A DNA stretch of 64,000 nucleotides from Paraburkholderia sp. (lineage in GTDB: Bacteria > Pseudomonadota > Gammaproteobacteria > Burkholderiales > Burkholderiaceae), in the NCBI GenBank assembly GCA_004322045.1, contig SCRN01000017.1, positions 1 through 64,000 on the forward strand, given 5' to 3'. The notes below the pieces were generated by a model. That model searched no databases. It was not told where the DNA came from and saw nothing but the letters and a program-made list of their open reading frames with translations. Shown piece after piece: positions 34,409 through 43,959 of this stretch. Within the stretch, counting starts at the first letter, position 1. Every line of letters starts with the position of its first letter. Position numbers and translations under genes: made by a program.

Positions 34409-35821
34409 ATGCAAGTTCAATCGATGCATTTCAAGGCGCGCGCAAAAGAAGGGCTGGCCGATGCGCGCCTGCAGCAGAACCTGAAGAAGCTGTCGACCAA
34501 ATTCGTGTCGGCGCGCGCGGCAGCCATGACGGCGATCGACTTCCCCGCGACGCGTGCCGAACTGAAAGCGCGCCGCGATCGGGCGCTCGAGCATCTGGAC
34601 GTTTGGCTCGAGACCTTCGAGCGCGAGGCGGCCCGCCGGGGGACGACGGTGCTGTACGCCGAGACCACGCGCGACGCCGCGCGGCTCGTAGCCGAGATTG
34701 CACGCCAGCACGCCGTCAAGAAAGTCATCAAGACGAAATCGATGGTTTCCGAGGAAATGCAGCTGAACGCCGTGCTTGCCGAAATGGGCGTGCAGTCGGT
34801 CGAAACGGACCTGGGCGAATACATTCTGCAAATCAACGACAACGAGCCGCCAAGTCACATCATTGCGCCGGTGGTTCACAAGGACAAAGACCAGATCGCC
34901 GATTTGTTCGCGGCCACGCACGGCCGGCCGCGTCTCACGGAAATTCCGGATATGACCCGCGAGGCGCGGGAAGTGCTGCGTCCTCACTTCATGTCGGCCG
35001 ACATGGGCGTGACGGGCGGCAACTTCCTCATCGCCGAGACAGGCTCGGTCGCACTCGTGACGAACGAGGGCAACGAAGGGATGTGCACGGTCTTGCCGCG
35101 TGTTCATGTGGCCGTCACCGGCATCGAAAAAGTGCTGCCGACGCTGGAGGACCTCGCGCTGGCGATGCGGTTGTTGCCGCGCAGCGCGACGGGGCAAGTC
35201 ACGGCCAATTATTTCTCGCTGCTGACTGGGCCGCGCGGCGCGGGCGATCTCGACGGTCCCGAGCATATGTACGTCGTGCTCGTGGACGGCGGGCGCACCG
35301 GGCTGATCGGCGGCGCCTTTCAAGAGATGTTGCGATGCATCCGCTGCGGCGCCTGCATGAACCACTGCCCCGTCTATCAAAAAGTCGGCGGCCATGCCTA
35401 TGGGTGGGTTTATCCGGGGCCGATGGGCTCCGTGCTGACACCTAGCTACGTCGGCCTGGACAAGGCGCTCGATCTGCCGCAGGCGTCGACGTTGTGCGGC
35501 GAATGCAATGCCGTCTGCCCTGTCGGTATTCCGATTTCCGACTTGCTGCGCAAGCTGCGCGAAAAGCAAGTCGAACGCCATCTTCGCCCTTGGACCGAAC
35601 GAGCGGCGTTGGCCGCTTGGGGGTTCATGGTGCTACGGCCAGCGTTGTACGCCATGCTCACGAAGGTGGCGGTGCGGCTGCTCGAACGCTCCGGCGGGAG
35701 CCGACGCTCGATCACGCGTTTGCCCTTCGGCCGCGGGTGGACGGCGACGCGCGATATGCCGGCGCCTGTCGGCCGCACGTTTCGCGAGCTCTATGCCGCG
35801 CAGCGCAGTCATAAAGGTTGA
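34409..35821 (+). CDS. lutB: LutB/YkgF-type iron-sulfur protein
   Basis: A 470-residue subunit of the LutABC-type lactate oxidation system. The N-terminal LUD (DUF162) region contains KSMVSEEMQLN and GNFLIAETGSVALVTNEG. A ferredoxin-like part follows with CIRCGACMNHCPVY near residue 310 and CGECNAVCPVGIP near residue 363, enough for two [4Fe-4S] clusters. A C-terminal hydrophobic and basic tail closes it. The third gene of the usual trio, lutC, is not found downstream. Confidence 0.93.
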   Translation: MQVQSMHFKARAKEGLADARLQQNLKKLSTKFVSARAAAMTAIDFPATRAELKARRDRALEHLDVWLETFEREAARRGTTVLYAETTRDAARLVAEIARQHAVKKVIKTKSMVSEEMQLNAVLAEMGVQSVETDLGEYILQINDNEPPSHIIAPVVHKDKDQIADLFAATHGRPRLTEIPDMTREAREVLRPHFMSADMGVTGGNFLIAETGSVALVTNEGNEGMCTVLPRVHVAVTGIEKVLPTLEDLALAMRLLPRSATGQVTANYFSLLTGPRGAGDLDGPEHMYVVLVDGGRTGLIGGAFQEMLRCIRCGACMNHCPVYQKVGGHAYGWVYPGPMGSVLTPSYVGLDKALDLPQASTLCGECNAVCPVGIPISDLLRKLREKQVERHLRPWTERAALAAWGFMVLRPALYAMLTKVAVRLLERSGGSRRSITRLPFGRGWTATRDMPAPVGRTFRELYAAQRSHKG

Positions 35822-35913
35822 GCGGCGCGAGCCGGCGCCGGGTGGCCTTCATTGTTTATCCACGAGCAACGCTGAATTCGCTATTTGCCCCTTTGTCCCG
35901 ATAGCCTCCATTT

Positions 35914-35929
35914 ATAGAATGCGTTCTAT
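35914..35929. promoter_or_regulatory. Inverted repeat ATAGAA-N4-TTCTAT
   Basis: A perfect 6-bp inverted repeat around TGCG in the 159-base gap between lutB and the small membrane protein gene. Its size and AT-rich arms in GC-rich DNA suggest an operator or a promoter element (TATAGAAT resembles a -10). The regulator is unknown. Confidence 0.4.
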
Positions 35930-35980
35930 GGATAAGCGGGGGCGCGATAGGCGCGCGCTCGGCGGGCAAGGGGCGCGAAC

Positions 35981-36229
35981 ATGAAAGCGACTAAAGCAGG
36001 CTATTTCTCCAACTACTGGCCGGTGGCGTTGGCGGCGGCATTGATCGTGCTGGCTGCGCTGCGCGCTTACGGCGACGGCGGCGCGGCGCGCGAACCGCTT
36101 CCCGCCGACCGCGTGACGGCCGAACTCGCTCGCACCGTGTCTTACGGTTTGATCGACGCCGGCACCGCTAGGACGGCGTCGGCCGTCCATCGGGGCGATG
36201 CGCGCACGGCAGCGGCGCAGGCGTCGTAA
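35981..36229 (+). CDS. Small hypothetical membrane protein
   Basis: An 82-residue protein with one clear hydrophobic segment near residues 12-27 (YWPVALAAALIVLAALRAYG) and an alanine-rich, charged C-terminal half. No family is recognised. The start at 35981 has an AAGGGG sequence about 7 bases upstream, and a candidate operator lies 50 bases earlier. It lies between lutB and the phosphatase gene in the same direction. It may be a real small protein, but coding evidence is only moderate. Confidence 0.5.
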   Translation: MKATKAGYFSNYWPVALAAALIVLAALRAYGDGGAAREPLPADRVTAELARTVSYGLIDAGTARTASAVHRGDARTAAAQAS

Positions 36230-36333
36230 GTGCGCTGCTCGTATAATCGGGCGTTTGCACGGGCAGCCTGTCGGCCCGCGCGTGAGGCCCTTCACCTCCG
36301 CGTCGCGTGCGCCCGGCAATCCGCATCTTGCCA

Positions 36334-36840
36334 ATGAAGTCGATGAAAACCGTCTCGATTTGCTTCGTCTGCCTCGGAAATATTTGTCGTTCGCCAACGG
36401 CGGAAGCGGTCATGCGCGCGCAGGTCGAAGCGGCCGGTCTCTCGCAGCGCATTGTCATCGATTCGGCGGGTACGGGCGACTGGCATGTCGGCAAAGCACC
36501 TGATGCCCGGGCCCAGCTGGCAGGGCACGCACGCGGCTACCAACTTGCCCCGTTGCGAGCGCGCCAAGTGTCGGCCGACGATTTTCGCCGCTTCGATTTG
36601 CTGCTGGCGATGGACGAGGCGAACGTCGAGAATTTGCAGCGCATTTGTCCGCCGGCGTTACGCGATCGCGTTCGTCTGTTGCTGGAGTTCGCCCCGCACC
36701 TGGGCCGTCGCGAGGTAGCGGACCCGTACTTCGGCGGCAACGAGGGCTTCGAAGCCGTGCTCGATCAGTGCGAGGCGGCTTGCCAAGGTTTGCTGGCCTA
36801 CCTGCAAACGCGGCTTGCACGGGAGGACGAAGATGCGTAG
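36334..36840 (+). CDS. Low-molecular-weight protein tyrosine phosphatase
   Basis: A 168-residue phosphatase. The P-loop CLGNICRS (CX5R) is near residue 13, and the general-acid aspartate is in VADPYFGG. Both are intact, so activity is expected on phosphotyrosine, such as bacterial tyrosine kinases that control exopolysaccharide; no such kinase gene is in the window. Starts at 36334 and 36343 (MKTVSICFVC) are both possible; neither has a strong ribosome site. A TATAAT sequence at 36242-36247 may be the promoter. iscR begins 105 bases downstream. Confidence 0.9.
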   Translation: MKSMKTVSICFVCLGNICRSPTAEAVMRAQVEAAGLSQRIVIDSAGTGDWHVGKAPDARAQLAGHARGYQLAPLRARQVSADDFRRFDLLLAMDEANVENLQRICPPALRDRVRLLLEFAPHLGRREVADPYFGGNEGFEAVLDQCEAACQGLLAYLQTRLAREDEDA

Positions 36841-36876
36841 TCGGTCCGGCACCAATAACCTAACCGGTAGAGGGGG

Positions 36877-36928
36877 ATACTTGACTAAATTCGTCATGTA
36901 TTTATACTTGACCAAAATCGTCGAGAAT
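36877..36928 (+). promoter_or_regulatory. iscR promoter with two type 1 IscR boxes
   Basis: Two 25-base boxes at 36877-36901 and 36904-36928, both starting ATACTTGAC and following the E. coli type 1 pattern (ATAnTTGACnAAAnnnGTCnnGnAT). They are 27 bases apart from start to start. They cover a strong sigma-70 promoter: -35 TTGACT (36881-36886), 16-base spacer, -10 TATACT (36903-36908). Holo-IscR would repress the operon here. Confidence 0.9.
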
Positions 36929-36945
36929 TCAGGTTTTTCGTCCCT

Positions 36946-37476
36946 ATGAGACTCACCACAAAAGGCCGTTTCGCCGTTACGGCGATGATCGACCTGGCCC
37001 TGCGCCAGGAGCAAGGTCCGGTGACGCTCGCCGGCATCAGCCAGCGTCAGCGTATTTCGCTGTCCTATCTGGAACAACTGTTCGGCAAGCTGCGGCGCCA
37101 CGGCATCGTCGAATCGGTCCGAGGGCCTGGTGGCGGCTACTACTTGGCGCGCCGCGCACAGGACGTGACCGTGGCCGACATCATCATTGCAGTGGACGAG
37201 CCGCTCGACGCGACGCAGTGCGGCGGCAAGGGGTCGTGCGAGGGCACCAAGCAGCACGACGGTCACTGTATGACGCACGAACTCTGGTCCACGTTGAACC
37301 AGAAGATGGTCGAGTACTTGGATTCGGTCTCGCTGCAAGCGCTGATGGAGCAGCAACGGGCGCGCGAGGGGTCGCCGGCCGTAATGCTCGACAGGCGCAG
37401 CGAGGCCGCGGCCACGGAAGCGGCGCGCGTCGCACCCAAAGGGCCTAATTCCGTATTCAATATCGCGAATTCGTAA
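36946..37476 (+). CDS. iscR: Iron-sulfur cluster assembly regulator IscR
   Basis: A 176-residue Rrf2-family regulator carrying a [2Fe-2S] cluster. The N-terminal winged helix is [19 protein letters not shown], with the recognition region [19 protein letters not shown]. The three cluster cysteines are seen in [19 protein letters not shown] near residues 92-108, together with the conserved His. An acid- and Ala-rich tail follows. It heads iscR-iscS-iscU-iscA-hscB-hscA-fdx-iscX and should repress it through the boxes just upstream. Confidence 0.97.
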   Translation: MRLTTKGRFAVTAMIDLALRQEQGPVTLAGISQRQRISLSYLEQLFGKLRRHGIVESVRGPGGGYYLARRAQDVTVADIIIAVDEPLDATQCGGKGSCEGTKQHDGHCMTHELWSTLNQKMVEYLDSVSLQALMEQQRAREGSPAVMLDRRSEAAATEAARVAPKGPNSVFNIANS

Positions 37477-37547
37477 GGCCTGCGCGAAAGCCAGCGCCAA
37501 GATGGAACGAAGCGACGAGCTATAACGATTTTCCCCCGGAGCCATTG

Positions 37548-38771
37548 ATGACTAACGAGACGCCCCACCTGCCCATCTACATGGACTACAGCGCGACGAC
37601 GCCCGTCGACCCGCGCGTGGTGGACAAGATGATCCCGTATCTGCGTGAGCAGTTCGGCAACCCGGCTTCGCGCAGCCACTCGTATGGCTGGGATGCGGAG
37701 CGTGCGGTGGAAGAGGCGCGCGAACAAGTCGCCGCACTCGTCAATGCCGACCCGCGCGAGATCATCTGGACCTCGGGTGCGACGGAGTCCGATAACTTGG
37801 CCATCAAAGGCGCCGCGCACTTCTACAAGAGCAAGGGCAAGCACATCGTCACCGTGAAGACCGAGCACAAGGCCGTGCTCGATACCTGCCGGGAGCTCGA
37901 GCGTGAAGGCTTCGAAGTCACGTATCTCGACGTCAAGAGCGATGGCCTGATCGATCTCGATGTATTCAAGGCCGCGCTACGCCCCGACACGATCCTCGTT
38001 TCGGTCATGTCGGTGAACAACGAGATCGGCGTCATCCAGGACATCGAAGCGATCGGCGAGATCTGCCGCGAAAAGGGCATCGTGTTTCACGTCGATGCTG
38101 CGCAGGCCACGGGCAAGATCGAAATCGATCTGAGCCGGCTGAAGGTCGACCTGATGTCCTTCTCGGCGCACAAGACATACGGCCCCAAGGGCATCGGCGC
38201 GCTTTACGTGCGTCGCAAGCCGCGCGTGCGCATCGAAGCGCAGATGCACGGCGGCGGCCATGAGCGCGGCATGCGCTCGGGCACGCTGGCGACGCACCAA
38301 ATCGTGGGCATGGGCGAAGCATTCCGCATCGCCCGCGAAGAAATGGCCACGGAGAACGAGCGCATTCGCATGCTGCGGGATCGCTTACTGCGCGGCTTGA
38401 CCGAGATGGACGAGGTCTACGTCAACGGCGACATGGAGCGCCGTGTGCCGCACAACTTGAACATCAGCTTCAACTTCGTCGAAGGCGAATCGCTGATCAT
38501 GGCGATCAAGGACGTCGCGGTTTCGTCGGGCTCGGCTTGCACGTCGGCGTCGCTGGAGCCTTCGTACGTGCTGCGGGCGCTCGGCCGCAACGACGAACTT
38601 GCGCACAGCTCCATCCGCTTCACGGTCGGGCGCTTCACGACGGAGCAGGACGTCGATTACGTCGTCGCCCTCCTGAAGAACAAGATTGCAAAGTTGCGCG
38701 ATCTGTCTCCGCTCTGGGAAATGCATCAGGACGGCATCGATCTGACCACCATCAAGTGGGCGGCACACTAA
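37548..38771 (+). CDS. iscS: Cysteine desulfurase IscS
   Basis: PLP enzyme that takes sulfur from cysteine for Fe-S clusters and tRNA thiolation. The 407 residues show the PLP-lysine motif [14 protein letters not shown] near residue 206 and the mobile-loop catalytic Cys in [14 protein letters not shown] near residue 328. ATG at 37548 is preferred over the adjoining TTG. It lies 71 bases after iscR and 31 before iscU. Confidence 0.98.
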   Translation: MTNETPHLPIYMDYSATTPVDPRVVDKMIPYLREQFGNPASRSHSYGWDAERAVEEAREQVAALVNADPREIIWTSGATESDNLAIKGAAHFYKSKGKHIVTVKTEHKAVLDTCRELEREGFEVTYLDVKSDGLIDLDVFKAALRPDTILVSVMSVNNEIGVIQDIEAIGEICREKGIVFHVDAAQATGKIEIDLSRLKVDLMSFSAHKTYGPKGIGALYVRRKPRVRIEAQMHGGGHERGMRSGTLATHQIVGMGEAFRIAREEMATENERIRMLRDRLLRGLTEMDEVYVNGDMERRVPHNLNISFNFVEGESLIMAIKDVAVSSGSACTSASLEPSYVLRALGRNDELAHSSIRFTVGRFTTEQDVDYVVALLKNKIAKLRDLSPLWEMHQDGIDLTTIKWAAH

Positions 38772-38802
38772 TCGCCAGTCGAACGAATCTAGGAGTTTGA
38801 TC

Positions 38803-39225
38803 ATGTCTTACAGCAGTAAAGTTCTCGATCATTACGAAAACCCGCGCAACGTCGGCTCGTTCTCGAAGGACGACGACGCGGTGGGTACCGGCATGGTGGG
38901 CGCCCCGGCCTGCGGCGACGTCATGAAGCTGCAGATTCGCGTCGGCGCGGACGGCGTCATCGAGGACGCCAAGTTCAAGACCTATGGGTGTGGTTCGGCC
39001 ATCGCTTCGAGTTCGCTCGTCACCGAATGGGTGAAGGGCAAAACGCTCGACGAAGCGCTGTCGATCAAGAACACGCAGATTGCCGAGGAATTGGCGTTGC
39101 CGCCGGTGAAGATCCACTGCTCGATCCTCGCGGAAGACGCCATCAAGGCGGCCGTGGCCGATTACAAGCAACGTCACGGCGCGCCCCTAGCGGCAGACGC
39201 CGAGGCCAAGCAGCACGTAGCGTAA
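38803..39225 (+). CDS. iscU: Fe-S cluster scaffold IscU
   Basis: Scaffold on which [2Fe-2S] clusters are built. In 140 residues the three cysteines are seen (GAPACGDV, YGCGSAIAS, KIHCS), together with the LPPVK motif bound by the HscA chaperone. The C-terminal tail (AAVADYKQRHGAPLAADAEAKQHVA) is slightly longer than in E. coli. An AGGAG site precedes the ATG at 38803. iscA follows after 12 bases. Confidence 0.98.
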   Translation: MSYSSKVLDHYENPRNVGSFSKDDDAVGTGMVGAPACGDVMKLQIRVGADGVIEDAKFKTYGCGSAIASSSLVTEWVKGKTLDEALSIKNTQIAEELALPPVKIHCSILAEDAIKAAVADYKQRHGAPLAADAEAKQHVA

Positions 39226-39237
39226 GCGTTGAGCATC

Positions 39238-39561
39238 ATGGCGATCACTTTGACCGATAAGGCCGCGCAGCACGTGCAGAAGTATCTTGCTCGCCGCGGC
39301 AAGGGCCTGGGCCTGCGCCTGGGCGTACGCACCACGGGGTGCTCGGGCCTCGCGTACAAGCTCGAGTATGTCGACGACGTCGAGCCTGAGGATCAAATCT
39401 TCGAATGCAACGGCGTCAAAGTCGTCGTGGATCCGAAGAGCCTTGCCTACATCGACGGCACGGAACTCGACTTCGCACGAGAGGGCTTGAATGAAGGCTT
39501 CAAGTTCAACAACCCGAACGTGAAGGATGAATGCGGCTGCGGCGAGTCGTTCCGCGTATGA
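39238..39561 (+). CDS. iscA: Fe-S cluster A-type carrier IscA
   Basis: A 107-residue A-type carrier or iron donor. Its three conserved cysteines are in [13 protein letters not shown] and the C-terminal [11 protein letters not shown]. The ATG at 39238 is preferred over the in-frame TTG at 39229. A terminator hairpin lies 27 bases after the stop, before hscB. Confidence 0.97.
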   Translation: MAITLTDKAAQHVQKYLARRGKGLGLRLGVRTTGCSGLAYKLEYVDDVEPEDQIFECNGVKVVVDPKSLAYIDGTELDFAREGLNEGFKFNNPNVKDECGCGESFRV

Positions 39562-39588
39562 CGCATCCTGCCGCCTAAGGCGGATGAT

Positions 39589-39611
39589 AAGGCGGCGTTG
39601 GCCGCCTTTTT
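39589..39611 (+). terminator. Terminator inside the isc operon, between iscA and hscB
   Basis: Stem AAGGCGGC (39589-39596) / GCCGCCTT (39601-39608) with loop GTTG, continuing into T5. It should make the operon polar, with less transcript reaching hscB-hscA-fdx-iscX. Confidence 0.78.
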
Positions 39612-39701
39612 GTTTCCGGCGCGCCGTTGCGGTGCTATGGCGGGTGGCGGCCCGGCCGCGCGCTCGTGCCAACCGCGGATGTTTGACCGACGATTGACCC
39701 C

Positions 39702-40229
39702 ATGTCCTCGATCCAAGACAGCCATTTCGATTTATTCCATCTTCCCGAGCGTTACACGCTCGATTTGGACGCGCTGGAGCATGCCTATCGCACGGTGCAG
39801 GCGCAGGTTCATCCGGATCGTTTTGCCGCAGCGGGCGACGCGCAAAAGCGCATCGCCATGCAATGGGCAACGCGCGCGAACGAGGCCTATCGGACGCTGC
39901 GCGATCCGCTCAAACGCGCGACGTACCTGCTGTCGCTGCGTGGCGTCGACGTTGGCGCCTCGGAGAACACCGCCATGGAGTCCGCATTCTTGATGCAGCA
40001 GATGGAGTGGCGCGAGCGTGTCGAGGACGCCGCGGGCGCGAGGAACGTTGCCGAGCTCATGGCGCTGCAGAGCGAATTGGGCGACGAAGAGCGCGTGCGC
40101 TTCGAGCGGCTTGCGACCTTGCTCGACAACGGCGCAGATCAGCCTGCCGCCGAGGCGGTGCGGCAACTAATGTTCCTCGAGCGTGTCGCGGGCGAGATCG
40201 GACGGCAAATCGAGCGGCTCGAGCACTGA
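39702..40229 (+). CDS. hscB: Fe-S assembly co-chaperone HscB
   Basis: A 175-residue J-domain protein that delivers IscU to HscA. The J domain is N-terminal, with the essential HPD in QVHPDRF near residue 33, and the C-terminal three-helix IscU-binding domain contains [14 protein letters not shown]. Length matches the family. It begins 141 bases after iscA, past an internal terminator, and hscA begins 152 bases later. Confidence 0.95.
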   Translation: MSSIQDSHFDLFHLPERYTLDLDALEHAYRTVQAQVHPDRFAAAGDAQKRIAMQWATRANEAYRTLRDPLKRATYLLSLRGVDVGASENTAMESAFLMQQMEWRERVEDAAGARNVAELMALQSELGDEERVRFERLATLLDNGADQPAAEAVRQLMFLERVAGEIGRQIERLEH

Positions 40230-40380
40230 AGCCACCCCCGGTGTGCCAACCTTGACGCAGCAGGTCGAACCCAAGGGCGGGGGGCGCTCGAATGCACGAT
40301 AGGTGCAGCGCGACGGTCGCGTTGCGCGAGATAATCGATGTTTCCGCCAAAATGGGCGGGCACGAACCACATTGACCAGA

Positions 40381-42246
40381 ATGGCTCTACTGCAAATCTC
40401 GGAACCCGGCATGGCGCCGGCGCCGCATCAGCGGCGGCTCGCTGTCGGCATCGACCTAGGTACGACGAATTCGCTCGTCGCCGCCGTTCGTAATAGCGTG
40501 GCGGAAGCCTTGCCCGATGAGCAAGGCCGCATCCTTTTGCCCTCGGTGGTGCGCTACCTCGAGCGCGGGGGGCGTCGGATCGGCCATACGGCCAAAGAGG
40601 AAGCCGTGCTCGATCCGCGCAATACCATCGTCTCGGTCAAGCGCTTCATGGGGCGCGGCAGACACGAAGTCGAGGGCGTCGAAAACGCCCCGTACGAGTT
40701 TATCGATGCGCCCGGCATGGTGCAGATTCGCACGGCCGACGGCGTGAAGAGCCCAGTCGAGGTCTCTGCCGAAATTCTCGCGACGCTGCGCCAGCGGGCC
40801 GAGGATTCGCTCGGGGACGAGCTTGTGGGCGCGGTGATCACGGTGCCGGCTTACTTCGACGAAGCGCAGCGTCAGGCGACCAAAGATGCCGCGCGGCTCG
40901 CGGGGCTCAACGTCTTACGTTTGCTCAACGAGCCCACCGCGGCGGCGATCGCGTACGGGTTGGACCACAGTGCGGAAGGGCTCTATGCCGTCTACGATCT
41001 GGGCGGCGGCACTTTCGATCTGTCGATTCTCAAGCTGACCAAGGGCGTATTCGAAGTGCTCGCGGCAGGCGGCGATTCCGCGCTCGGCGGCGACGACTTC
41101 GATCACATCTTATTCCGGCACGTATTGGCCCAGGCCGATATCGCGCCGCAAAGCCTCGCGGCCGAAGACGTACGGCTGTTGCTCGATCGTGTGCGCACTG
41201 CCAAGGAAGCGCTGTCCGCGGCGCCGCAAGCGACCGTCGAAGCAACGCTCGCCGGCGGCACGGCGGTGCGCCTGGACATCACGGAAACCGAGTTCGCCGA
41301 ACTCGTGCGGCCGCTCGTCGAACGCACGCTCGCGCCGACGAGAAAGGCGCTACGCGATGCGAAGATCACGCCCCAGGAGGTCAAAGGCGTCGTGCTCGTG
41401 GGCGGGGCCACGCGGATGCCCGTCGTTCGCCGCGCCGTCGAAGCGTTCTTCGGTCAGCCGCCACTGATTAATCTCGACCCCGATCAAGTCGTCGCGCTCG
41501 GGGCTGCGATCCAAGCCGATCTACTGGCCGGCAACCGCACGGGCGACGACTGGCTGCTGCTCGACGTGATTCCGCTATCGCTCGGTGTGGAGACGATGGG
41601 CGGCCTCGTCGAGAAAATCATTCCGCGCAATTCGACGATACCGGTCGCGCGCGCGCAGGAATTCACGACCTTCAAGGACGGCCAGACAGCGATCGCGATT
41701 CACGTGGTGCAAGGCGAGCGCGAACTCGTCTCGGACTGCCGTTCGCTCGCGCGCTTCGAGTTGCGCGGCATTCCGCCGATGGCCGCCGGCGCCGCGCGCA
41801 TCCGTGTGACCTACCAGGTGGACGCCGATGGCTTGCTGTCGGTGTTTGCCCGCGAGCAACATTCGGGAGTCGAGGCGTCGGTTGTCGTCAAGCCGTCGTA
41901 CGGGCTTGCCGACGAAGAGATCGCGCGCATGCTCGAGGATAGCTTTCGCACGGCGGAAGTCGATATGCGGGCGCGAGCGCTGCGCGAAGCGCAGGTCGAG
42001 GCACAGCGCCTGCTCGAGGCGACGCAAGCGGCGCTCGCCGCCGACGGTGAGTTGCTGGCCGACGATGAACGTGCGCGAGTGGACGAGGCGCTGGCCCGTT
42101 TGCGCGATGCGGTGCAAGGCGCCGACACCGATTCGATCGAAGCGGCGACCCACGCGCTAGCCGAACAGACCGACGAGTTCGCGGCCCGGCGAATGAACAA
42201 GAGCATTCGCCAGGCGCTGAAGGGCCGCAAGCTAGACGATATCTGA
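40381..42246 (+). CDS. hscA: Fe-S assembly chaperone HscA (Hsp70 type)
   Basis: A 621-residue specialised Hsp70 that drives cluster release from IscU by ATP hydrolysis. The nucleotide-binding domain shows [44 protein letters not shown] and [13 protein letters not shown]. The peptide-binding domain starts with [15 protein letters not shown]. The C-terminus (LKGRKLDDI) lacks the EEVD-like end of DnaK. The start at 40381 gives MALLQISEP; upstream frames contain no family sequence. Confidence 0.97.
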   Translation: MALLQISEPGMAPAPHQRRLAVGIDLGTTNSLVAAVRNSVAEALPDEQGRILLPSVVRYLERGGRRIGHTAKEEAVLDPRNTIVSVKRFMGRGRHEVEGVENAPYEFIDAPGMVQIRTADGVKSPVEVSAEILATLRQRAEDSLGDELVGAVITVPAYFDEAQRQATKDAARLAGLNVLRLLNEPTAAAIAYGLDHSAEGLYAVYDLGGGTFDLSILKLTKGVFEVLAAGGDSALGGDDFDHILFRHVLAQADIAPQSLAAEDVRLLLDRVRTAKEALSAAPQATVEATLAGGTAVRLDITETEFAELVRPLVERTLAPTRKALRDAKITPQEVKGVVLVGGATRMPVVRRAVEAFFGQPPLINLDPDQVVALGAAIQADLLAGNRTGDDWLLLDVIPLSLGVETMGGLVEKIIPRNSTIPVARAQEFTTFKDGQTAIAIHVVQGERELVSDCRSLARFELRGIPPMAAGAARIRVTYQVDADGLLSVFAREQHSGVEASVVVKPSYGLADEEIARMLEDSFRTAEVDMRARALREAQVEAQRLLEATQAALAADGELLADDERARVDEALARLRDAVQGADTDSIEAATHALAEQTDEFAARRMNKSIRQALKGRKLDDI

Positions 42247-42325
42247 CGGCGCGATACGCCGCCATAGAATGACCGGGCGAGCCGCGCTCGCCCCCCCACC
42301 CAATACAGTCAGAACGGAATTTCTC

Positions 42326-42667
42326 ATGCCTCAAATCGTTGTCCTGCCCCACGTCGAACTGTGCCCGGAAGGGGCGGTGTTCGAGGCCACGCCGGGCGAG
42401 AGCATCTGCGACGCGCTGCTCGAACACGGCATCGAAGTCGAGCATGCGTGCGAAAAGTCTTGCGCTTGCACCACGTGTCATGTGATCGTGCGGGAAGGCT
42501 TCGAAGCGCTCGCGCCGTCGGAAGAGGACGAGGATGACTTGCTCGACAAGGCGTGGGGTCTCGAGCCTACCTCGCGGCTGTCATGCCAGGCGCTGGTGCC
42601 GCAGGACAAGGATCTGGTGGTCGAGATTCCGCGGTACTCGATCAACCACGCCAAAGAGAACCATTGA
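42326..42667 (+). CDS. fdx: ISC-system [2Fe-2S] ferredoxin
   Basis: A 113-residue adrenodoxin-type ferredoxin supplying electrons for cluster assembly. Cluster ligands are in HACEKSCACTTCHVI and LSCQALV (C-X5-C-X2-C...C). It lies 79 bases after hscA and 20 bases before iscX. Confidence 0.96.
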   Translation: MPQIVVLPHVELCPEGAVFEATPGESICDALLEHGIEVEHACEKSCACTTCHVIVREGFEALAPSEEDEDDLLDKAWGLEPTSRLSCQALVPQDKDLVVEIPRYSINHAKENH

Positions 42668-42687
42668 CGCCCAAGGAGGGAGTAGCC

Positions 42688-42885
42688 ATGAAGTGGACAG
42701 ACGTACAAGAAATCGCGATGGCCCTCACCGACAAGCACCCCACCATCGATCCGCAGAATATCCGTTTCACCGATCTACATCGGTGGGTGATGGAATTGGA
42801 GGGTTTCGACGACGAGCCTAATCGGTCGAGCGAAAAAATTCTCGAGGCCATCCAACTGGCTTGGATCGAAGATTCGGCCGAGTGA
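42688..42885 (+). CDS. iscX: IscX (YfhJ), modulator of IscS
   Basis: A 65-residue acidic protein that binds IscS and iron and tunes desulfurase activity. Family blocks DKHPTIDPQNIRFTDLHRWV and FDDEPNRSSEKILEAIQ are both clear. The ATG at 42688 follows AAGGAGGG. It is the last gene of the isc operon. Confidence 0.95.
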   Translation: MKWTDVQEIAMALTDKHPTIDPQNIRFTDLHRWVMELEGFDDEPNRSSEKILEAIQLAWIEDSAE

Positions 42886-42921
42886 GGCGCGTCCACTTAC
42901 CCACGCGTGTCCTTCGCACGT

Positions 42922-43713
42922 TCAACCTGCCGCGAGCGTGCCGTGTTCGACATGAACGCGCTCGCCTTGCTGAAACGGCGGCGGTTGACGATAGGTGAAG
43001 TAGCGCGTGTGGCCGTTGGCCATCCGCACGCGGACTTGGTAGCTCGTTTCGCTGCGCAGGTGTTTTTCGACGGCATTGCCGGCAAAGCCGCCGCCTACCG
43101 CCCCGAGGACGGTCATCGCCGCGCGGCCCGTGCCCCGGCCGAATTGATTGCCTATCACCCCCCCGGCCACCGCGCCGCCGACGGCGCCAACCCCGGTTCC
43201 CCGGCCTTCATGCCGCACGGCCGCAATCGATTCGACGGTGCCGCAAGTGGAGCAGTAGGCCGATTGAGCGCTCGGCTGTTGCGGTTGAGCGTAGGGTTGT
43301 TGGGCTAGTTGCTGCTGTTGGGCATACTGTTGTTGATAGGGCGGCTGTCCCGGCTGCTGCTGGGCATACGACGGCTGAGCGGAGCCCCCCTCGGCGTAAG
43401 GCACTTGGCCCGGCGCGGGAGACGCGTTTTGTGCCGATCGTGTTGGGCTCCCTGCTGGCGGCTGCGTCTGCGCTTGCTGTTGCGGTTGCTGGCTCGTCAG
43501 TGCGGACATATTCGCGGGAGCGGCCGAATCGACGACCGGCTGCGATCCGACTTGCGCGGTTTGTGCCTGGTCCGTTTGCACGCTCGAGCTCGATGCTTTC
43601 GGAAATACGCCTGTGATTGCAGCGGTAGCGGCAAGGCTCGCGACGATGACGGTGCCCGCCGCGACAGCAATCAGCGGATGCAGGCGACGAGTGGATGTGG
43701 TCGGATTATTCAT
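42922..43713 (-). CDS. Glycine-zipper 2TM envelope protein with Gln/Pro-rich linker
   Basis: A 263-residue protein. A hydrophobic N-terminal anchor (LIAVAAGTVIVASLAATAAI, near 12-31) is followed by a long low-complexity part rich in Gln, Pro, Tyr and Ala (for example YAQQQPGQPPYQQQYAQQQ). A glycine-zipper hairpin comes next (GVGAVGGAVAGGVIGNQFG and AVGGGFAGNAVEKH, about 185-225), as in Rickettsia 17-kDa antigen-type envelope proteins, and then a basic domain ending TRYFTYRQPPPFQQGERV. No lipobox is seen. The function is unknown, probably in the envelope. It converges with iscX. Confidence 0.82.
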   Translation of the reverse strand: MNNPTTSTRRLHPLIAVAAGTVIVASLAATAAITGVFPKASSSSVQTDQAQTAQVGSQPVVDSAAPANMSALTSQQPQQQAQTQPPAGSPTRSAQNASPAPGQVPYAEGGSAQPSYAQQQPGQPPYQQQYAQQQQLAQQPYAQPQQPSAQSAYCSTCGTVESIAAVRHEGRGTGVGAVGGAVAGGVIGNQFGRGTGRAAMTVLGAVGGGFAGNAVEKHLRSETSYQVRVRMANGHTRYFTYRQPPPFQQGERVHVEHGTLAAG

Positions 43714-43886
43714 ATCGCGCCTCCGTGAATACGAAAGCCATTTACTGGAACAACGATAGTGTCGATCATCGCGACACAGTCGTCGTTTCAATTTGTAACC
43801 TCGGCATGGGGCGGGAGCGGCAGCGCGGACCGACTCTCAAGCGGTAGCGGGCATCATGCGCCGTCGTACGAGGGTCGAATCGGATG

Positions 43887-43925
43887 AAAAAAAAGCCGTT
43901 CACAGCAACGCTGCGAACGGCTTTT
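43887..43925 (-). terminator. Rho-independent terminator of lysS
   Basis: Stem AAAAGCCGTTC / GAACGGCTTTT with an inner CAGC/GCTG helix; on the minus strand it runs into T8. It lies 35 bases beyond the lysS stop. Confidence 0.9.
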
Positions 43926-43959
43926 ACCGATGGTTACAAACTGCTGTGGCGGGTTCGCG

